Assembly: GCA_963678675.1 (NCBI GenBank)
Contig: OY783200.1
Coordinates: 18,981,690-19,045,689, forward strand
DNA: 64,000 nt
DNA from: Xiphydria camelus
Taxonomy: Eukaryota; Arthropoda; Insecta; Hymenoptera; Xiphydriidae
Direction: 5' to 3'
This document shows, piece after piece, positions 1-11,849 of the stretch (the stretch's first letter is position 1; every line of letters begins with the position of its first letter). Made by a program: the position numbers and the translations under genes. The notes beneath the pieces were generated by a model, which saw only the letters and a program-made list of their open reading frames with translations, made no database searches and was not told the origin of the DNA.

Positions 1-895
1 TTCGTTTTCGCGAAGTTACAGCTGTTTTTGTAGAACGAATTTTTGATATCTTGCAAGATGAATTTTTTGTCACTCAGTGCCAAATTTTCCGTTTTACGGG
101 CGTCCTCGACGCATGTGAAATGACGTTTTACGCACTAATGTGTGAATGGTTGCGCAGTGCGTGAAATAACCTGCGCAGTGCGTGAAATAACCTCACAGTG
201 CGTGAAATAAAAGTGGCACACTCTCGAGATGATATCACTGCGATTATTACTTGAAGTTGGCAGTCAGTGTGTCCAACGTCACGCATTCGCAGCACAACTC
301 TACGCAGCTGGCGCAAAGCCAACCTAACCTAACTTAACCTATTCACTGCCGCTGTCGCTCGGATGAGTTGTGCGGGTTCCGCTGTCGCTTATAAGCGTTC
401 TATTTCATTTAGACTTGAACTGGGTACTGCGATTACACGTGTATGTGTAGGCTGGCACTTGAGTAAAGGTACTTTGACGTCAACGTGCACGTGGTTCGGA
501 ATTTTGATGATTTTTATATATTTTGTTAATGTTAGAATTATTAACTTGAAGTTGGCATGGGGCAAATGTATCTAAATTAGAGCGGCAGTGAATGTGTTAA
601 AGTTATTTGTTTATTCATTTCTTTTTACTTTAAAAAATACTTTTTTGTAATATGGGGGAGGCTCGCCCCCCCCCCCCCCCCCCGTAAACCCCCCGCCAAC
701 CACCTGCCCCGAACACCCCGCCCCGAACCCTGCCAACCTCGTATTTGACACTTACAATTAGTGACAAATAATAGAATTCATCATTCGGGCGTTTGCGCCG
801 TTTTTAACTTGTGTGGTTGCTGCACTCGCTTCGCTCGTGCGGCAAATTTCACACTCGTTAAAAACAGTGCTTCACGCCCTCATAACGAAAACAAC
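1..895. repeat. Interrupted copy of the long-TIR MITE family seen at 55244
   Basis: Bases 60-215 and 733-895 match the interior of the element at 55244-55862 (TTTTTGTCACTCAGTG, GCGCAGTGCGTGAAAT, CTCGCTTCGCTCGTGCGGCA). The middle, about 216-732, is unrelated material including a short AACCTAACCTAAC run at 321-333 and a C-homopolymer at about 667-683. The left end is cut by the window or missing. ORFs here have no recognisable product. Confidence 0.6.
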
Positions 896-1975
896 TATAA
901 ATGAAGAGCAACGTGTTTGTGTCAAGTTTTATGTTAAACTGGGTAAAACTTTTGTGAAAATTTCAAATGTTGCAAGAGGCATTTGGGGATGAATGTTTGA
1001 GTCGGTCACGGTGTCATGAGTGGTTCAGGAGGTTCAAAGAAGGCCGGACGTCGTCAGCAGACAACCCACGTTCAGGACGGCCATCGACTTCGACTGATGA
1101 CTAATATGTTGAAAGTGCGAATAGTCTCGTGCGGTCAAATCGTCGTCTAATCATTCGTGAGTAAGCTGAGGAATGCAACATTTCATTTGGTTCATGCCAA
1201 GAAATTTTAACCCAAAAACTGAACATACACCGTATGTCTGCAAAGTTTGTTCCGAGGCTGTTGACCGAGAAACAAAAACAACACAGAGTTCAGGTTTGTC
1301 AGGAACTTCTTGAAATGGCAAATGGTGATGAAAACATTTTGAAACGCATCATCACTGGGGTCGAGACGTGGATTTACGGCTACGACGTGGAAACAAAGGT
1401 TCAATCGCTCAATGAAAGTCAAGAACCTCTCCGACACCCAAAAGTCATGCTCACTATTTTTTTCGACTGGAAGGGTGTGGTATACTACGAATTCCTTCCA
1501 CGAGGTGAAACAATTAATCGTTTTCGTTACCTTCAAACCCTAAGAAATTTGCGTGAGGCTGTGCGAAGGAAGAGACCGGTGATGTGCCGAAGTGGGGACT
1601 GGGTGCTGAACTATGACAATGCACCAGTTCATTTCGTGTTGCTCATTCGCAGTTTCTGCACAAAAAACGGCATGACTGTCATTCCTCAGCCCCCCTACTC
1701 ATCAGACCAGGCTCCTGCGGACTTTTTCTTGTTTCCCAAACTCAAGAGGCCTTTGAAAGGGCAGAGGTTTGACACGATTGAAAACATTGAAGAAAAATCG
1801 CTAGAGGAGCTAAACAGCATTCCTGAAGAACAGTTCTCAGGGTCCTTTCCAGCAGTGGAAACGACGCTGAGAGAAGTATATACGTTGCTAAGGGGAGTAC
1901 TTCGAAGGAGACAATGTTGAATGATTTATAATATTTTTAAATAAAGTTTCTAAGCATTAGTCCTGGAACTTTTTG
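896..1975 (+). mobile_element. mariner element, 5' end missing
   Basis: The 3' terminus ends in a mariner-like inverted repeat (GTCCTGGAACTTTTTGATCA, about 1951-1972) after an AATAAA-like stretch. No matching 5' terminal repeat is found; the left edge abuts the repeat at 1-895. It is therefore a truncated copy. Confidence 0.8.
904..1918 (+). pseudogene. Dead mariner transposase
   Basis: Frame-by-frame translation gives mariner-family blocks in order: RVCVKF, GDECLSRSRCHEWFRRFKEG, RSGRPSTSTDD, then RVSAKFVPRLL-like, LLEMANGDENILKRIITG, FFDWKGVVYYEF, YDNAPVHF and PADFFLFPKLKRPLKG. Mariner transposases cut and paste at TA using a DD34D triad. This copy is inactive: in-frame stops at 1102-1104 and 1162-1164, frame changes near 950-980, and the first catalytic Asp of ITGDETW is Val (ITGVETW). 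The longest open stretch is 1234-1920, with the second and third Asp retained. Confidence 0.9.
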
Positions 1976-2423
1976 ATCACCCCTCGTACGTGCAAGTGGT
2001 TTTGGTACTACGCGTTATGTGCGAAAAATGAAGATCACTTATATTTTTTTAAAAGGAACTCGATATTTTCATTCTCATAAAATCTGTAGAGATCGTTGAG
2101 ATGAATAAAAAAGGCAGAAGATGAAAGGTCCATTCATGTGATGTGTTTGTGAGGAATTGCCGCTCAAAGTACAAGAGTAAGTAAGAGTAAAAGGAAGTTA
2201 AGTTTGAATCGATACCCGCATTTCTTCGCGAGAGAGAATCGGGAGAAAGGTTTTGCGCCTCGCCGCTCAGTCAAGCCCAATATGAAACGCTCGAGTTCAT
2301 TCGAAGGGGAACGGAAAAAGTATAGACAGAGTGTATTTGCTATCTTCTATAGTAATCGTTACTATTCAATTTTCTGCACGTAGTTTTCGAAATATAAAGT
2401 AGATTCATGTAGTATCTCAAGCT
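1976..2423. other. Unassigned sequence
   Basis: No gene, repeat pair or RNA signal that I can support. Confidence 0.5.
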
Positions 2424-2679
2424 ACAGTGGAGCACCGAGGTTTTGGACACAACATTTCGGGCTGCCCCTACTTTGTTGCCCTCTCTCCAATTACTTTATC
2501 GGTTAGGCAAGCGAGGGGAACGATAGTTAGGACGGCCCACTGTAATACACACTTCTATGTCGAAGATGTGTGCATCCGTGTATATGCTCTTACCATTCAC
2601 TAGTCACGCCTGCAGGTGCAAGATCAACGTTTTGGACAGTCCTCCCGACGGTGTCCGAAACCTCGGTGCACTACTGTAC
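2424..2679. mobile_element. MITE with CACCGAGG terminal repeats
   Basis: Terminal inverted repeats of about 27 bases (left CAGTGGAGCACCGAGG..., right ...CCTCGGTGCACTACTG) flank 200 bases without an ORF. TA lies outside both ends, consistent with a Tc1/mariner-type target duplication. Confidence 0.65.
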
Positions 2680-3263
2680 TTAATAGAAAGAGCAATTCAT
2701 GTTTCCTCAATGTACCTACGTGAATAATAATTATAATTTATCGCAAAAAATGTCTAGCAAATCTATATAGACATAAGTAATATTCCAAAAAGCGTTTAAT
2801 TATTAACGATTTAGTGGGTCAAAATTTTATGAAACGCCCACCCTCTTAACGATTCATCTTTGTAAGGAGTACATATCTATACTGATCCAGTGACGCAGGC
2901 TGGTATCTACACGATGTCCCAAAAATGGCGGATATGGAGCACGTGGCGGTATTCTTCGTGAAAAATTAGACCTTGAATGTGCAATTTATATTGTTTTGCG
3001 ACCAGCAGATTTTACGTGGGATCAAGAAGTAGTTGTACAATCGCTATGCAATATCACTGAAAAGTATCGCCAATGATCAATCAACCTTCGAGTGAGAGCG
3101 TCGCGAACAAAAGCTAGGTACAATCGACTGATCAATCATTCGAAGAATCAGGTGATATCGTTTATCTTGTAGTTAAATAACTGAGCAATCGAGGGTTCAC
3201 TGATCGCTGGCGACGCTTTCCTTCGATACTGTATTGCGACTGTACAATTTCTTCTTCATCCTG

Positions 3264-3819
3264 CACTGAGAAAAAAACTTAGTTAAATCAATTTATTTGA
3301 TTTGAATTATTCCGAGCAATTAAATATTTTCTTAATTTAAATAACAGTGTTCAATTCAATACCCGTTCATTCACAACTAATATCTATATAATATATTTAA
3401 TCACTATAAGAAGATATTTAATTATTACAACTTTACATATTTAGTCCGTCATACATCGTTAGCTTACTATCAAAACCTCCTAAGTCTGGTTTTTGAGACA
3501 TTGAAGTTTTTCGACTATGTATTCATATTCTTAAATGTTTCAGCTTTTTAAAATATGAATAGTCGAAAAACCTCAATTGCTCAAAAACTAGACTTAGGAG
3601 GTTTTGATAATAAGCCAACGATATGACTGTTTATCTGTGGTTGGACCAAGTAAGCATATTTTTAGTGTGACTGATGTTTACTTACATTAATTATGTTTAT
3701 ATTTGCTGTACACAAACGAGTGTCGAAATAAGCACGATTTCCTTAACTTAAATGAACATATTGTAGTTTCGATTAATTTTAAAGAAACTAAATCTTTCAA
3801 TCAAATTTTTTCTCAGTGT
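3264..3819. mobile_element. Nested MITE, CACTGAGAAAAAA termini
   Basis: The left end CACTGAGAAAAAAA and the right end TTTTTTCTCAGTGTG are inverted, with AT-rich interior. The element lies wholly inside 2908-3930, so it is younger than that element. Confidence 0.55.
3463..3615. repeat. Near-perfect hairpin (palindromic MITE)
   Basis: Arms of roughly 60 bases (TATCAAAACCTCCTAAGTC on the left, its complement ending at 3612) surround a short loop. It is the third level of nesting at this site. Confidence 0.65.
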
Positions 3820-3930
3820 GCGTAAAACCTGCTGATTACAGGAAAATTCGAATGACATATTCAAGGTTTAGATTTTCATGAAGAATACCACCACGTGCTG
3901 CATGCCCACCATTTCTAGGACATAGTGTAC

Positions 3931-4826
3931 ATATATGAGATCAAGTAAAAAGATAAATTCATCACTCACATTTCAGCGTATTCACACACCTTGTTTTTAC
4001 AGATGGCGTGGTAATCGGGCTCCAGATACAGACGCACGTGATAAGTCGATACGATACTCGTTTAGGTATCTCGTGCAGTGACGTCAGTGCGAAACATGAT
4101 CCGAACGTGATGTTTCGCAACCGTGCGTCCCGTGCTACGACGAACGTGCCAAACGTGGTACGAACGTGACGTCTGGCAGTGGCATTTATTTGGCGAACAT
4201 AAAAGTTAATCATTTAATGTCGACGTCGAAGGTTTTTAGCGGGCGAGATAAGCGAACTACGTCTACGTTTAATCCAATATTGACATGTACCTACATATAT
4301 ACGATAGAAGAAACGCACGACCACGAGAAAAAGTACAGTCTACGCAATATTTATCAGTTCATTCGAGAATTACAATTTTTATCGAGACGGACTTTTTATG
4401 AATTGAGGTGACAATTTTGATTTCGGTAAATCATTAAGGCTTGGAACTTCTTCGTCCACGATTCTTCTGCTCGCAAAAACCACTTCGGGGATGATTTTTG
4501 ATCGGGGATAGAAGAAGCATTGGGCTCTGGTTAAGATCTAAAATTTTTTAGAAATGCAGATAACATTGAATACATTGGCTATAATTTGAAATAACGAGTA
4601 TATTCATTCTTAAAAATGATAGGTAAATGTAGAAGAAAGCATCGTTTTTTTTTTCTGAATATAATTATATGGAATGTTAGTAGATCTGCTCTAAAACAAA
4701 GGCGTGGACCGTCGAATGCGCGAACCAATAGCGAATTGTCTGATTCCCTCCTCCTATCCCTCGCTGTACCTAACGACTCACTATTGGCTCGCGCGCTCGG
4801 CGAAGTCCACGCCCAGTTTTAGTCCA
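3931..4826. other. Unassigned sequence
   Basis: Mixed composition. Repeated CGAACGTG words occur at 4100-4170. The ORFs here (3962-4213 minus, 4166-4411 and 4616-4822 plus) have no recognisable motif. Confidence 0.5.
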
Positions 4827-6798
4827 AGAGCCAGAGCCAAAAAAGGTCTCTGAATTTAATAAGCCCAGTTTTTTTATAGTTTATTACAGTGGTTGTGTAG
4901 ACAAACATACTGCGGTCAGTCAAGCGAAAGCTGGGGCATATGTCTCAGGGACGCTATCAAAGTTGTCGTTCCTGCCGGGGTAATAATTTGAATTTAATAA
5001 GGTTGAAAATCGGTATACAACTTGTATATTGCATATAAATAAAGGTTACGAAGTCAGTCAGCTGAATGTGGGGGCGGAGCTGGTCAGTCAGCAAAAAAAG
5101 AAATGTAAATTTCGCGCGCGCTCGGCGTTGCAGGCGATTTCAAATCAGAGTATAGGAAAGAGCGCAGGTATACTCGTAGGGGGGGTAAGAGACAATAGCT
5201 CGGGGTCTGTTCCATCGCACCGAGCGTACACATAGGTCGTAAATATCACGGACAATTCGTTAACAGCCATCTCCCGCAGTGCCCGCTTTGACCGGTACCG
5301 TCATAAAAGTGATCTGAGCCGGCTAAAGGAGAGGAGTGTCCGATGCCGCCGATGAACAATTGGGGAATTTTGATACTTAGTTTTTCCATTTCGCGTCCAT
5401 GACCATTTCGCATGACCAGCGTCATCGACATCCCTCCTCTGGCCGGTCAGGGCGCGTCGCGTCACGTTAGCCCACGCTATCCCCTCAATTGGACTACGAT
5501 ACGAATATATAAATTATTATTTAACGAACTAGATTCAATAGGCTATTAATTAATTATAATATAATAATATTGAAAATGTATTATATACGTACAGAATAGA
5601 CATTACAAATAATATTTTAATAACTCATTCATTATCAAATTCTGCCTCCGAATCATCAAATTCGTTGATTTCGCTTAAACGTCAACAACGCAACTTCTTA
5701 CTTCAATAGGTGTTCAAGTCATATCGATAATAAGTACGAAATAAACTATTTTGAGCATGCACCAAATGTTTATATTGAATTGTATCTTACCTTAACTCTT
5801 GTCTATACTTTTTACTTAAAGCCGTAAACTTTCTGTAGCAAACTACATGGTAGCACTCAATTTGTCCTGGATTCGACGGCAAAGATATATTGTCATACGT
5901 TAAATTATATTTTGCACGAATTTGTAAAATTGCTTTACAATTTGTTAAAGTCTTCTCTGTAAATGATATTAATAGCTGATACTTCTTGAGGCAGAATACA
6001 CAAATTTTGTTCATTTTGAAACGAAACACATGCGTCACTCACTACGGTTTAACCATTGTTCAATACAACACAAATTGAGTGACACTTGATGGTTGATAGT
6101 ACATTGAAGGACACGCTTTTAGCCCCGATTTATATATTCGCATCGTAGCCCAATGAAAGGGATAGCGTGGGCTAACGTGACGCGACGCGACGCACCCTGA
6201 TCGGCCAGGGGAAGGATGTCGATGACGCTGGCGAAATGGAAAAACTAAGTATCAAAATTTCCCAATTGTTCATCGGCGGCATCGGACACTCCTCTCCTTT
6301 AGCCAGCTCGGATCACTTTTATGACGGTACCGGTCAAAGCGGGCACTGCGGGAGATGGCTGTTAACGAATTGTCCGTGATATTTACGTCCTATGTGTACG
6401 CTCGGTGCGACGGAACAGACCCCGAGCTATTGTCTCTTACCCCCCCTACGAGTATATCTGCGCTCTTTCCTATACTCTGATTTGAAATCGCCTGCAACGC
6501 CGAGCGCGCGCGAAATTTACATTTCTTTTTTTGCTGACTGACCAGCTCCGCCCCCACATTCAGCTGACTGACTTCGTAACCTTTATTTATATGCAATATA
6601 CAAGTTGTATACCGATTTTCAACCTTATTAAATTCAAATTATTACCCCGGCAGGAACGACAACTTTGATAGCGTCCCTGAGACATATGCCCCAGCTTTCG
6701 CTTGACTGACCGCAGTATGTTTGTCTACACAACCACTGTAATAAACTATAAAAAAACTGGGCTTATTAAATTCAGAGACCTTTTTTGGCTCTGGCTCT
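4827..6798. mobile_element. 2-kb element with ~0.67-kb inverted repeats
   Basis: The arm 4827-5513 is the inverted complement of about 6127-6798, beginning AGAGCCAGAGCC at each outer end. The spacer 5514-6126 carries a short minus-strand ORF (5787-6038). The arms contain a TATAAATA-like motif near 5034 and CpG-rich tracts. The 68-residue ORFs in both arms (5029-5235 and 6390-6596) are mirror images of the same DNA and are not independent evidence of coding. I cannot assign the superfamily. Confidence 0.75.
5787..6038 (-). CDS. Small zinc-finger-like protein of the 4827-6798 element (probably a fragment)
   Basis: 83 residues on the minus strand. CVFC (a CxxC pair) near residue 13 and ECYHVVCYRKFTALSKKYR near residue 62 resemble the N-terminal Cys/His block of uncharacterised insect transposon proteins (a C-H-C-YxxFTAL signature I recognise in outline only). 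The ORF stops soon after the motif, with no nuclease or transposase domain, so it is probably a leftover of a longer protein. It sits in the unique spacer between the long inverted repeats and is likely part of the element. Confidence 0.45.
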   Translation of the reverse strand: MTHVFRFKMNKICVFCLKKYQLLISFTEKTLTNCKAILQIRAKYNLTYDNISLPSNPGQIECYHVVCYRKFTALSKKYRQELR

Positions 6799-6982
6799 CC
6801 GACTATTTCGAAGTCGATCCGCGAACAGCGAGTACAGTGCTCGAAAACATAAATATTTTCTCGTTCCATCACTTTACTTTATCTTATATAATTCATACAT
6901 TATAACCAGGAAATACAAAAGGTGATGCATGCATCTCTCGAAAGATTTAAACGCCTCAGCGCGATGGCTTTTACCAATCGAA

Positions 6983-7290
6983 TACACTGTGAAAAGATTC
7001 TGTAGCAAACTTCATGTTGCTTTAATGAAATTTTTATCATACAAGTTTATCCAAATTACTATACGCGACTGAAACAATTAAATTTACTACAGATCTGATT
7101 TAAGTTCATCACAAAACTACTTTAAATGTACCAAAAAGGCATTTTTCGGATGAAAACTGTAAAACTCGAAACTCTTTCTAAAAATTACAAATAATTCATA
7201 GTGATTCACATTATTGCGCTTGACTTTCAACTTTATAATCCCTTTCTATAGAAAATGTATAGCAAATTTACAAATCCTTTTAACAGTGTA
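6983..7290. mobile_element. MITE with TACACTGT termini
   Basis: The left TACACTGTGAAAAGATTC is inverted at the right end (AATCCTTTTAACAGTGTA). The 308-bp body has no ORF. The terminal octamer is shared with the element at 16031-16795, suggesting one superfamily. Confidence 0.6.
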
Positions 7291-7898
7291 TCTTCACGCC
7301 ATTTACAATCACGCCAAACGTCGTCAGGATCGAAATGCGACACTATTCCCCCGTTAGGGGAATAGCCGTACATGCGATGCACCTCCGCCTATAACGCGAG
7401 CGCGTGAACCGTAACCGATGCAGTTTCGTTGGATGAATGCAATGTGCAAGCGGCCCGGTGACAGATACCTACGTGCCGAACGCGCGTGCGTGATGTGCGC
7501 ACGCGAGTTCTCATTAATCAAACTGGTAATCCGTGCATTGATCAGGTCCACAATTCAGCCACTATTACACGCCTCGTGAGAATTGCCCCTCGTGAATACA
7601 AGCGTCATAAACATATTAGTTAGAGGATGGTGTCCAGTCCGCTCACAGTGACATTCACTTCGACCACGATCATCTCGGTGAAGCTTCCTTATTGTGAGCA
7701 TTGCACGCATAATTTTCAGAAAAACGTCGTGATAATTCAGAACGAAGTTTACTAAGTTACATAATAATTATAGTCGAAGTGGCATTTGAAATTTTATTTG
7801 TAATAAGTAGAAAACGAGTTCTTATTTACGCGACACCATTAGCCCAATAATCCTTTAACACCATTCGTTTTCCAACGAATTTCTATAAAGCGCTACTG
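7291..7898. other. Unassigned sequence with a CpG-richer core
   Basis: 7340-7560 is CpG-richer than its surroundings and holds a 65-residue minus ORF without recognisable features. Otherwise AT-rich. Confidence 0.4.
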
Positions 7899-8106
7899 CA
7901 CTGAGGAAAAAAATCCTTCAATTTAACTAAATTTTGAGGTTACTGGCGGCCAGCTAAAGATATAGTTATTTGAACAAATATTTAATTGAAGTGGCTAATT
8001 ATATGTATTTAGTTACTTTAACTATACATTTGTTGAGATAACTATATATTTAGCTGGCCGTCCGTAGCCTCAAAATTTAGTTAAATCAAATGATTTCTTT
8101 CTCATC
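7899..8106. repeat. Palindromic MITE with GGCCAGCTAAA arms
   Basis: Arms of about 60 bases (CTGAGGAAAAAAATCC..., AACTAAATTTTGAGG, GGCCAGCTAAA) are inverted at 8048-8106. The centre is AT-rich. The termini resemble the CTGAGAAAAAA ends at 3264. Confidence 0.6.
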
Positions 8107-8172
8107 ATGGGAATTTATTTACCAGTGAAAATTTATGTGCCAAGGAAGCATACATTTTTTCATGAAAATTAA

Positions 8173-8543
8173 TCTGTAAAGAAAGGCGGCATGTTCATTC
8201 AGTGCCAAAAAAATTGATACGTAAAATACTCTCCAAAAAAGATTAGAAATCAATTAAGATCGTCATGTTCAAGATTTATATATAAAAAATAAAAGGCATC
8301 ATTTGAAAGGAAAATTATTGTAAATCAAGTTACTAAATTTGGCGACAAAAAATTTATAAACAAATTTTCATAAAAAAGAACTTGCCGCGTTTAAGTTTTC
8401 CACTATATACCTACTGATATCATATAAGAGTGTATGAATTTATTTAAAATCATAAGTGCATAAACATCGAATATAATTTTCTGTCTGAATTTTTTATTTT
8501 CAAGGAAAAAAATGCGGCAAGTTCTTTTTTATGAAAATTTGTT
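8173..8543. repeat. Incomplete copy of the GGCGGTATG palindromic MITE
   Basis: Matches the left arm and part of the right arm of the full element at 44873-45548 (CTGTAAAGAAAGGCGGCATG, AAGAACTTGCCGCGTTTAAG, TGCGGCAAGTTCTTTTTT). It stops in the right arm at about 8543, so the outer right end is deleted. Confidence 0.65.
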
Positions 8544-9079
8544 ACGTACGTCGACGTCGCTACTTGGACACGCATTAATTCCGGACGGCACGCTTGCGAA
8601 GTAACGAAGAGGCGAGGGAATATATTTATTCAGTCGGTGCACGATTTAGCGCGCGTGAAGGACATGACGTAACCTGAGGATTTCGGGGCGAGCGATATCT
8701 CGTCGACGCGTCTTTATTGGACGACGGCGACGCGGCCACACTGGCTGACGGGGGAGCTGGAAGAGCGCGGAGGAAACGTCTGGCCCGCAATGGGAAGAGG
8801 GATGAAGGGATTACTCGGACGCGTTAAGCCTTGAGGATCTTCCTCTCGCGCGTCTGCTTGCAAACGTCCGTCCACCTGTCCCTCCGGCTCTGACGACGGA
8901 CTGATGGAAAATGAGAATTGCGCGCGCCTTAGCTGCACGGGGACGTTCGACGATCTTCCTTGCGGCGATCCCTCTCGTACGTCCACCGCGATAAATCTTG
9001 AACGTTCGATTATGGTTTTCTGCGCAGGGATGTCGGACGTGTCTGCTTTAGCAAGGCTACTGCTGAGCTGAAGTGTTAT
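8544..9079. other. CpG-rich unassigned block
   Basis: GC/CpG-rich from 8545 to 9000. A 90-residue minus ORF (8714-8986) is Pro/Ser/Arg-rich and unrecognised, as expected by chance in such composition. Confidence 0.4.
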
Positions 9080-9420
9080 TTAGTTTTTAAATTAGACTTT
9101 TTTTAATTAATATTTTCTGGAAAATTTATTGAAGTTATATTTAAGTTATTTAGGGTGTTTTTTTCAATTCCTTTGAATCAAAATTTTTTTAGAAAATATT
9201 TATCAAATTGAATTCATTTTTTGTTAGTTTATATTTTCCAGAAAATTTATCGGGGTTATATTTATTTTATTTTAGGTGTTTTGATTCAGTTTCTTCGAAT
9301 TAATATTTTCCGAACAAAATATTTATTAAATTGAATTCATTTTTTTTACGAAATATTGTCTAAAAATATTTATTATTTCATATATTTTTTTCATTTGAGG
9401 TGTTTTTATTCATGAATGAT
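9080..9420. repeat. Diverged tandem repeat, about 125-bp unit
   Basis: Roughly three AT-rich units share ATTTTC-(T/C)-(G/A)GAAAATTTAT, a GTTATATTTA block, an AGGTGTTTT block and TTGAATTCATTTTTT. Units begin near 9108, 9230 and 9345. No coding potential. Confidence 0.5.
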
Positions 9421-10554
9421 ATTATTCTTTCGAGGTGTCCTTCTTTTTTTCTTTGGGGGTATTTTTGGAGAGATGAAGAAAGAAGTGAAAAAACGCTTAA
9501 AGAATAAGTAGGCCAATATGACGCAAAATAGTTGATGAATCTTAAAACTAAACAGGGGCTCATCTAAGAAACATAAATCTAGGAAGACGAAGACGGCAAG
9601 TGTATTATATGATACGAAATTTCGAATCGGGAGAGCGGGAAAATTTCAGTGGGTAGGAGTAAACCAGACAAATATCCGGAGGGTGCCGAGGGACGGTCGG
9701 GGAGTAAATCGGGTTGAAATCAAGTGGCGGTAAATGCCTCGAGCACGCGGGCCGGGGAGCCGAGCGAGTCGCGGGGACTCGCTCGAATACGTCTCGAGGA
9801 AAAGGAGACGCAGGCTGTACATATAGGAAGGAGCTCGAAGTGAATTGAAATCTTTTTCTCTCGCTTTTCCAGCTTCGGCGTCTCCGATCATATTTGCATT
9901 TTTGTCGTGAAATTCACCCCGGGGGGCTTCTTTATACTCGCTCACGTCTCATCCACAAAGTTCGCACCGTCCAGCTTTGATCCCCTGAATATTAATTTTT
10001 TTCGTGAATACTAGAGAATTTCCTACTTCTCTTGCCGCGCGTATATTTCAAATGTCATAAGTATTCGAAAATATTTAGATCTTTCTTGGTATCGGAATAC
10101 TCAAATAGTATATGTGTATAAATCAACATAGTTAGAATTTCTATAATGATTATTTTATTTTTTACTACGCTCTCTGAATTTTTGTGCCAACATAAAATAA
10201 TATATGTATATAATAATAATATATATAATATTGAAGTGAAACTTCTATAGGCGCCTTGGGCGTGAATCGGTTTTGCCGGAGTCAGGTATGTGACAAAAAT
10301 CCGACACCATGAGTCATCACTGTGCCTCATGGGTCGAGCGTTTGGGGAGGGAAGGGAGGAATGTAGGATCGGTAACATCGCGGTTAATATTACCGGCGGA
10401 CGTTAGCCTAGTAAGTTATAGATGACCTCACTGGCCCCCCGAATAAATTTGGCGCTTGCGTATACCTACAGCTGACTGGGGACCAGTATGGCGTCTTCAT
10501 TCGTGTGCGCGCTGTAAGTGATATTCATTTGTTTTGTTTTGTTCTATTTTTGAG
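9420..10554. other. Unassigned sequence
   Basis: 9640-9950 is GC-richer and carries a minus ORF with no family features. 10000-10260 is AT-rich with ATATAATA runs. No gene supported. Confidence 0.4.
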
Positions 10555-11460
10555 TGAAATTTAATTGAATTAATTTATAATGGCGAAATAAAATGCGCAG
10601 AAATGTAAGGAATATCGTGAGAGACAATGTAAGAAGGATGACAGTAGTGTAAAAAAAAAAGAGAAAAAGTCTGGGGCCCAACGCCAGAGAGGAGAGTAGG
10701 TTACGAAAACAACTGAGAAACACAGTGAATCAAATTTCCGACGATCAGTTATTAACCAGTGAACCTGAAAATCATAATGTGCAAAACGAAAATGACATTT
10801 TAGCTCCTAACAATTCATCTTCGGTTCTACCCGCTTTTGTTGACAATGATATCCGCGACGACCCAGGACCATCCAATTTACGACGCAATAAATCAGGACC
10901 ACGTGAACATAATTTATGTCAGGACTTGCCATATAGTCATTATAACCGAAATAAAATCGCTCATAGGGAATTCAATAAAAAGTTCATATAAATAATTATT
11001 TCGGTCATACGTGCTCTATTTGTGATAGGTTATGGTTTCAAGACGCTTTAAAAATTTCCGTTCGTGAACAAGAGGATATTTTGAACGTAATTCTCCCTCG
11101 GATTGATGAGGAAATCATTCAAATCTGCTGCACCTATCGTCAAGCACTCAAAAAGAATACTATCCCTGCAATGGCCACTTACAACGGTTTCAAATATCTA
11201 CTGATACCCGACCATTTACCTCCACTAGATTTGGTATCAGAGCGACTTATATTTCCACGAATCCCCTTTATGCAAATTCGTCGATTGAGACATGTAACAT
11301 GGTCAATATGGAATTTACGGACAGGTCATTAACGTACCAGTATCTGTGGATACAATGGTTCATCAACTACCCTCAGGCGTTTGTGCATCAAAACTACATA
11401 AGATGTCGGTAGTTGATACTGGAGGATTACCGTATGAAATCACATTGTAAAGAGTACACA
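10555..11460 (+). pseudogene. Helitron-type replicon fragment (DUF6570-like region), broken
   Basis: Translation in pieces gives the N-terminal coding region usually found upstream of Rep/helicase in insect Helitrons: HTCSICDRLWFQDALK, then ILPRIDEEIIQICCTYRQAL, HLPPLDLVSERLIFPRIPFM and QIRRLRHV. The first open stretch (10725-10991) is acidic and proline-rich and ends at a stop, and the second (11081-11332) shifts frame after LRHV. No Rep or helicase motif follows; the sequence runs into the palindrome at 11500. Domain identity comes from memory of the family, and the break points are seen. Confidence 0.65.
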
Positions 11461-11499
11461 CAACAAATATATATAAAACTTCGTTGGTAACCTCAAAAA

Positions 11500-11849
11500 A
11501 AAACAAAAACGTGTACAGGGTACACGCAACAGAAGTGAAACTTCATGCGTAAATCCACGAAATACTAATATTGAAAAACAAAATTAGAAAAATAAAGGTA
11601 AGGTGAAAAAAACAGAATAAAATTTAATCATGCAGTCAAGAAGGTGACGAGAAGTTTTGCGTATAATCATCAATAAATAAACAGACGCAAAACTTCTCAT
11701 CACCTTCTTGACTGCATGATTACATTTTATTCTGTTTTTTTTTCACCTTACCTTTATTTCTCTAATTTTGTTTTTCAATATTAGTATTTCGTGGATTTAC
11801 GCATGAAGTTTCACTTCTGCTGCGTGTACCCTGTACACGTTTTTGTTTT
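11500..11849. repeat. Long near-perfect palindrome
   Basis: Arms of about 165 bases meet near 11670-11680. Outer ends read AAAACAAAAACGTGTACAGG and the complement. It lies immediately after the Helitron fragment. Transcription would produce a long hairpin RNA. Confidence 0.75.

Larger units (their letters stand above)
2908..3930. mobile_element. 1-kb nonautonomous element with ~110-bp TIRs
   Basis: About 110 bases at the left (ACGATGTCC..., GCACGTGG, TATTCTTC, CCAGCAGATTTTACG) match the reverse complement of 3828-3930. No coding capacity is visible. The centre has been colonised by a second MITE (3264-3819), which itself holds a hairpin (3463-3615). Confidence 0.65.

Noticed and set aside
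321..345. AACCTAACC units resembling the insect TTAGG telomere repeat
   Set aside because: Only two or three imperfect units inside a dispersed repeat; no array.
5029..6596. Two near-identical 68-residue ORFs on opposite strands
   Set aside because: They are the same DNA in the two arms of a long inverted repeat, so sequence identity is not evidence of selection on a protein.
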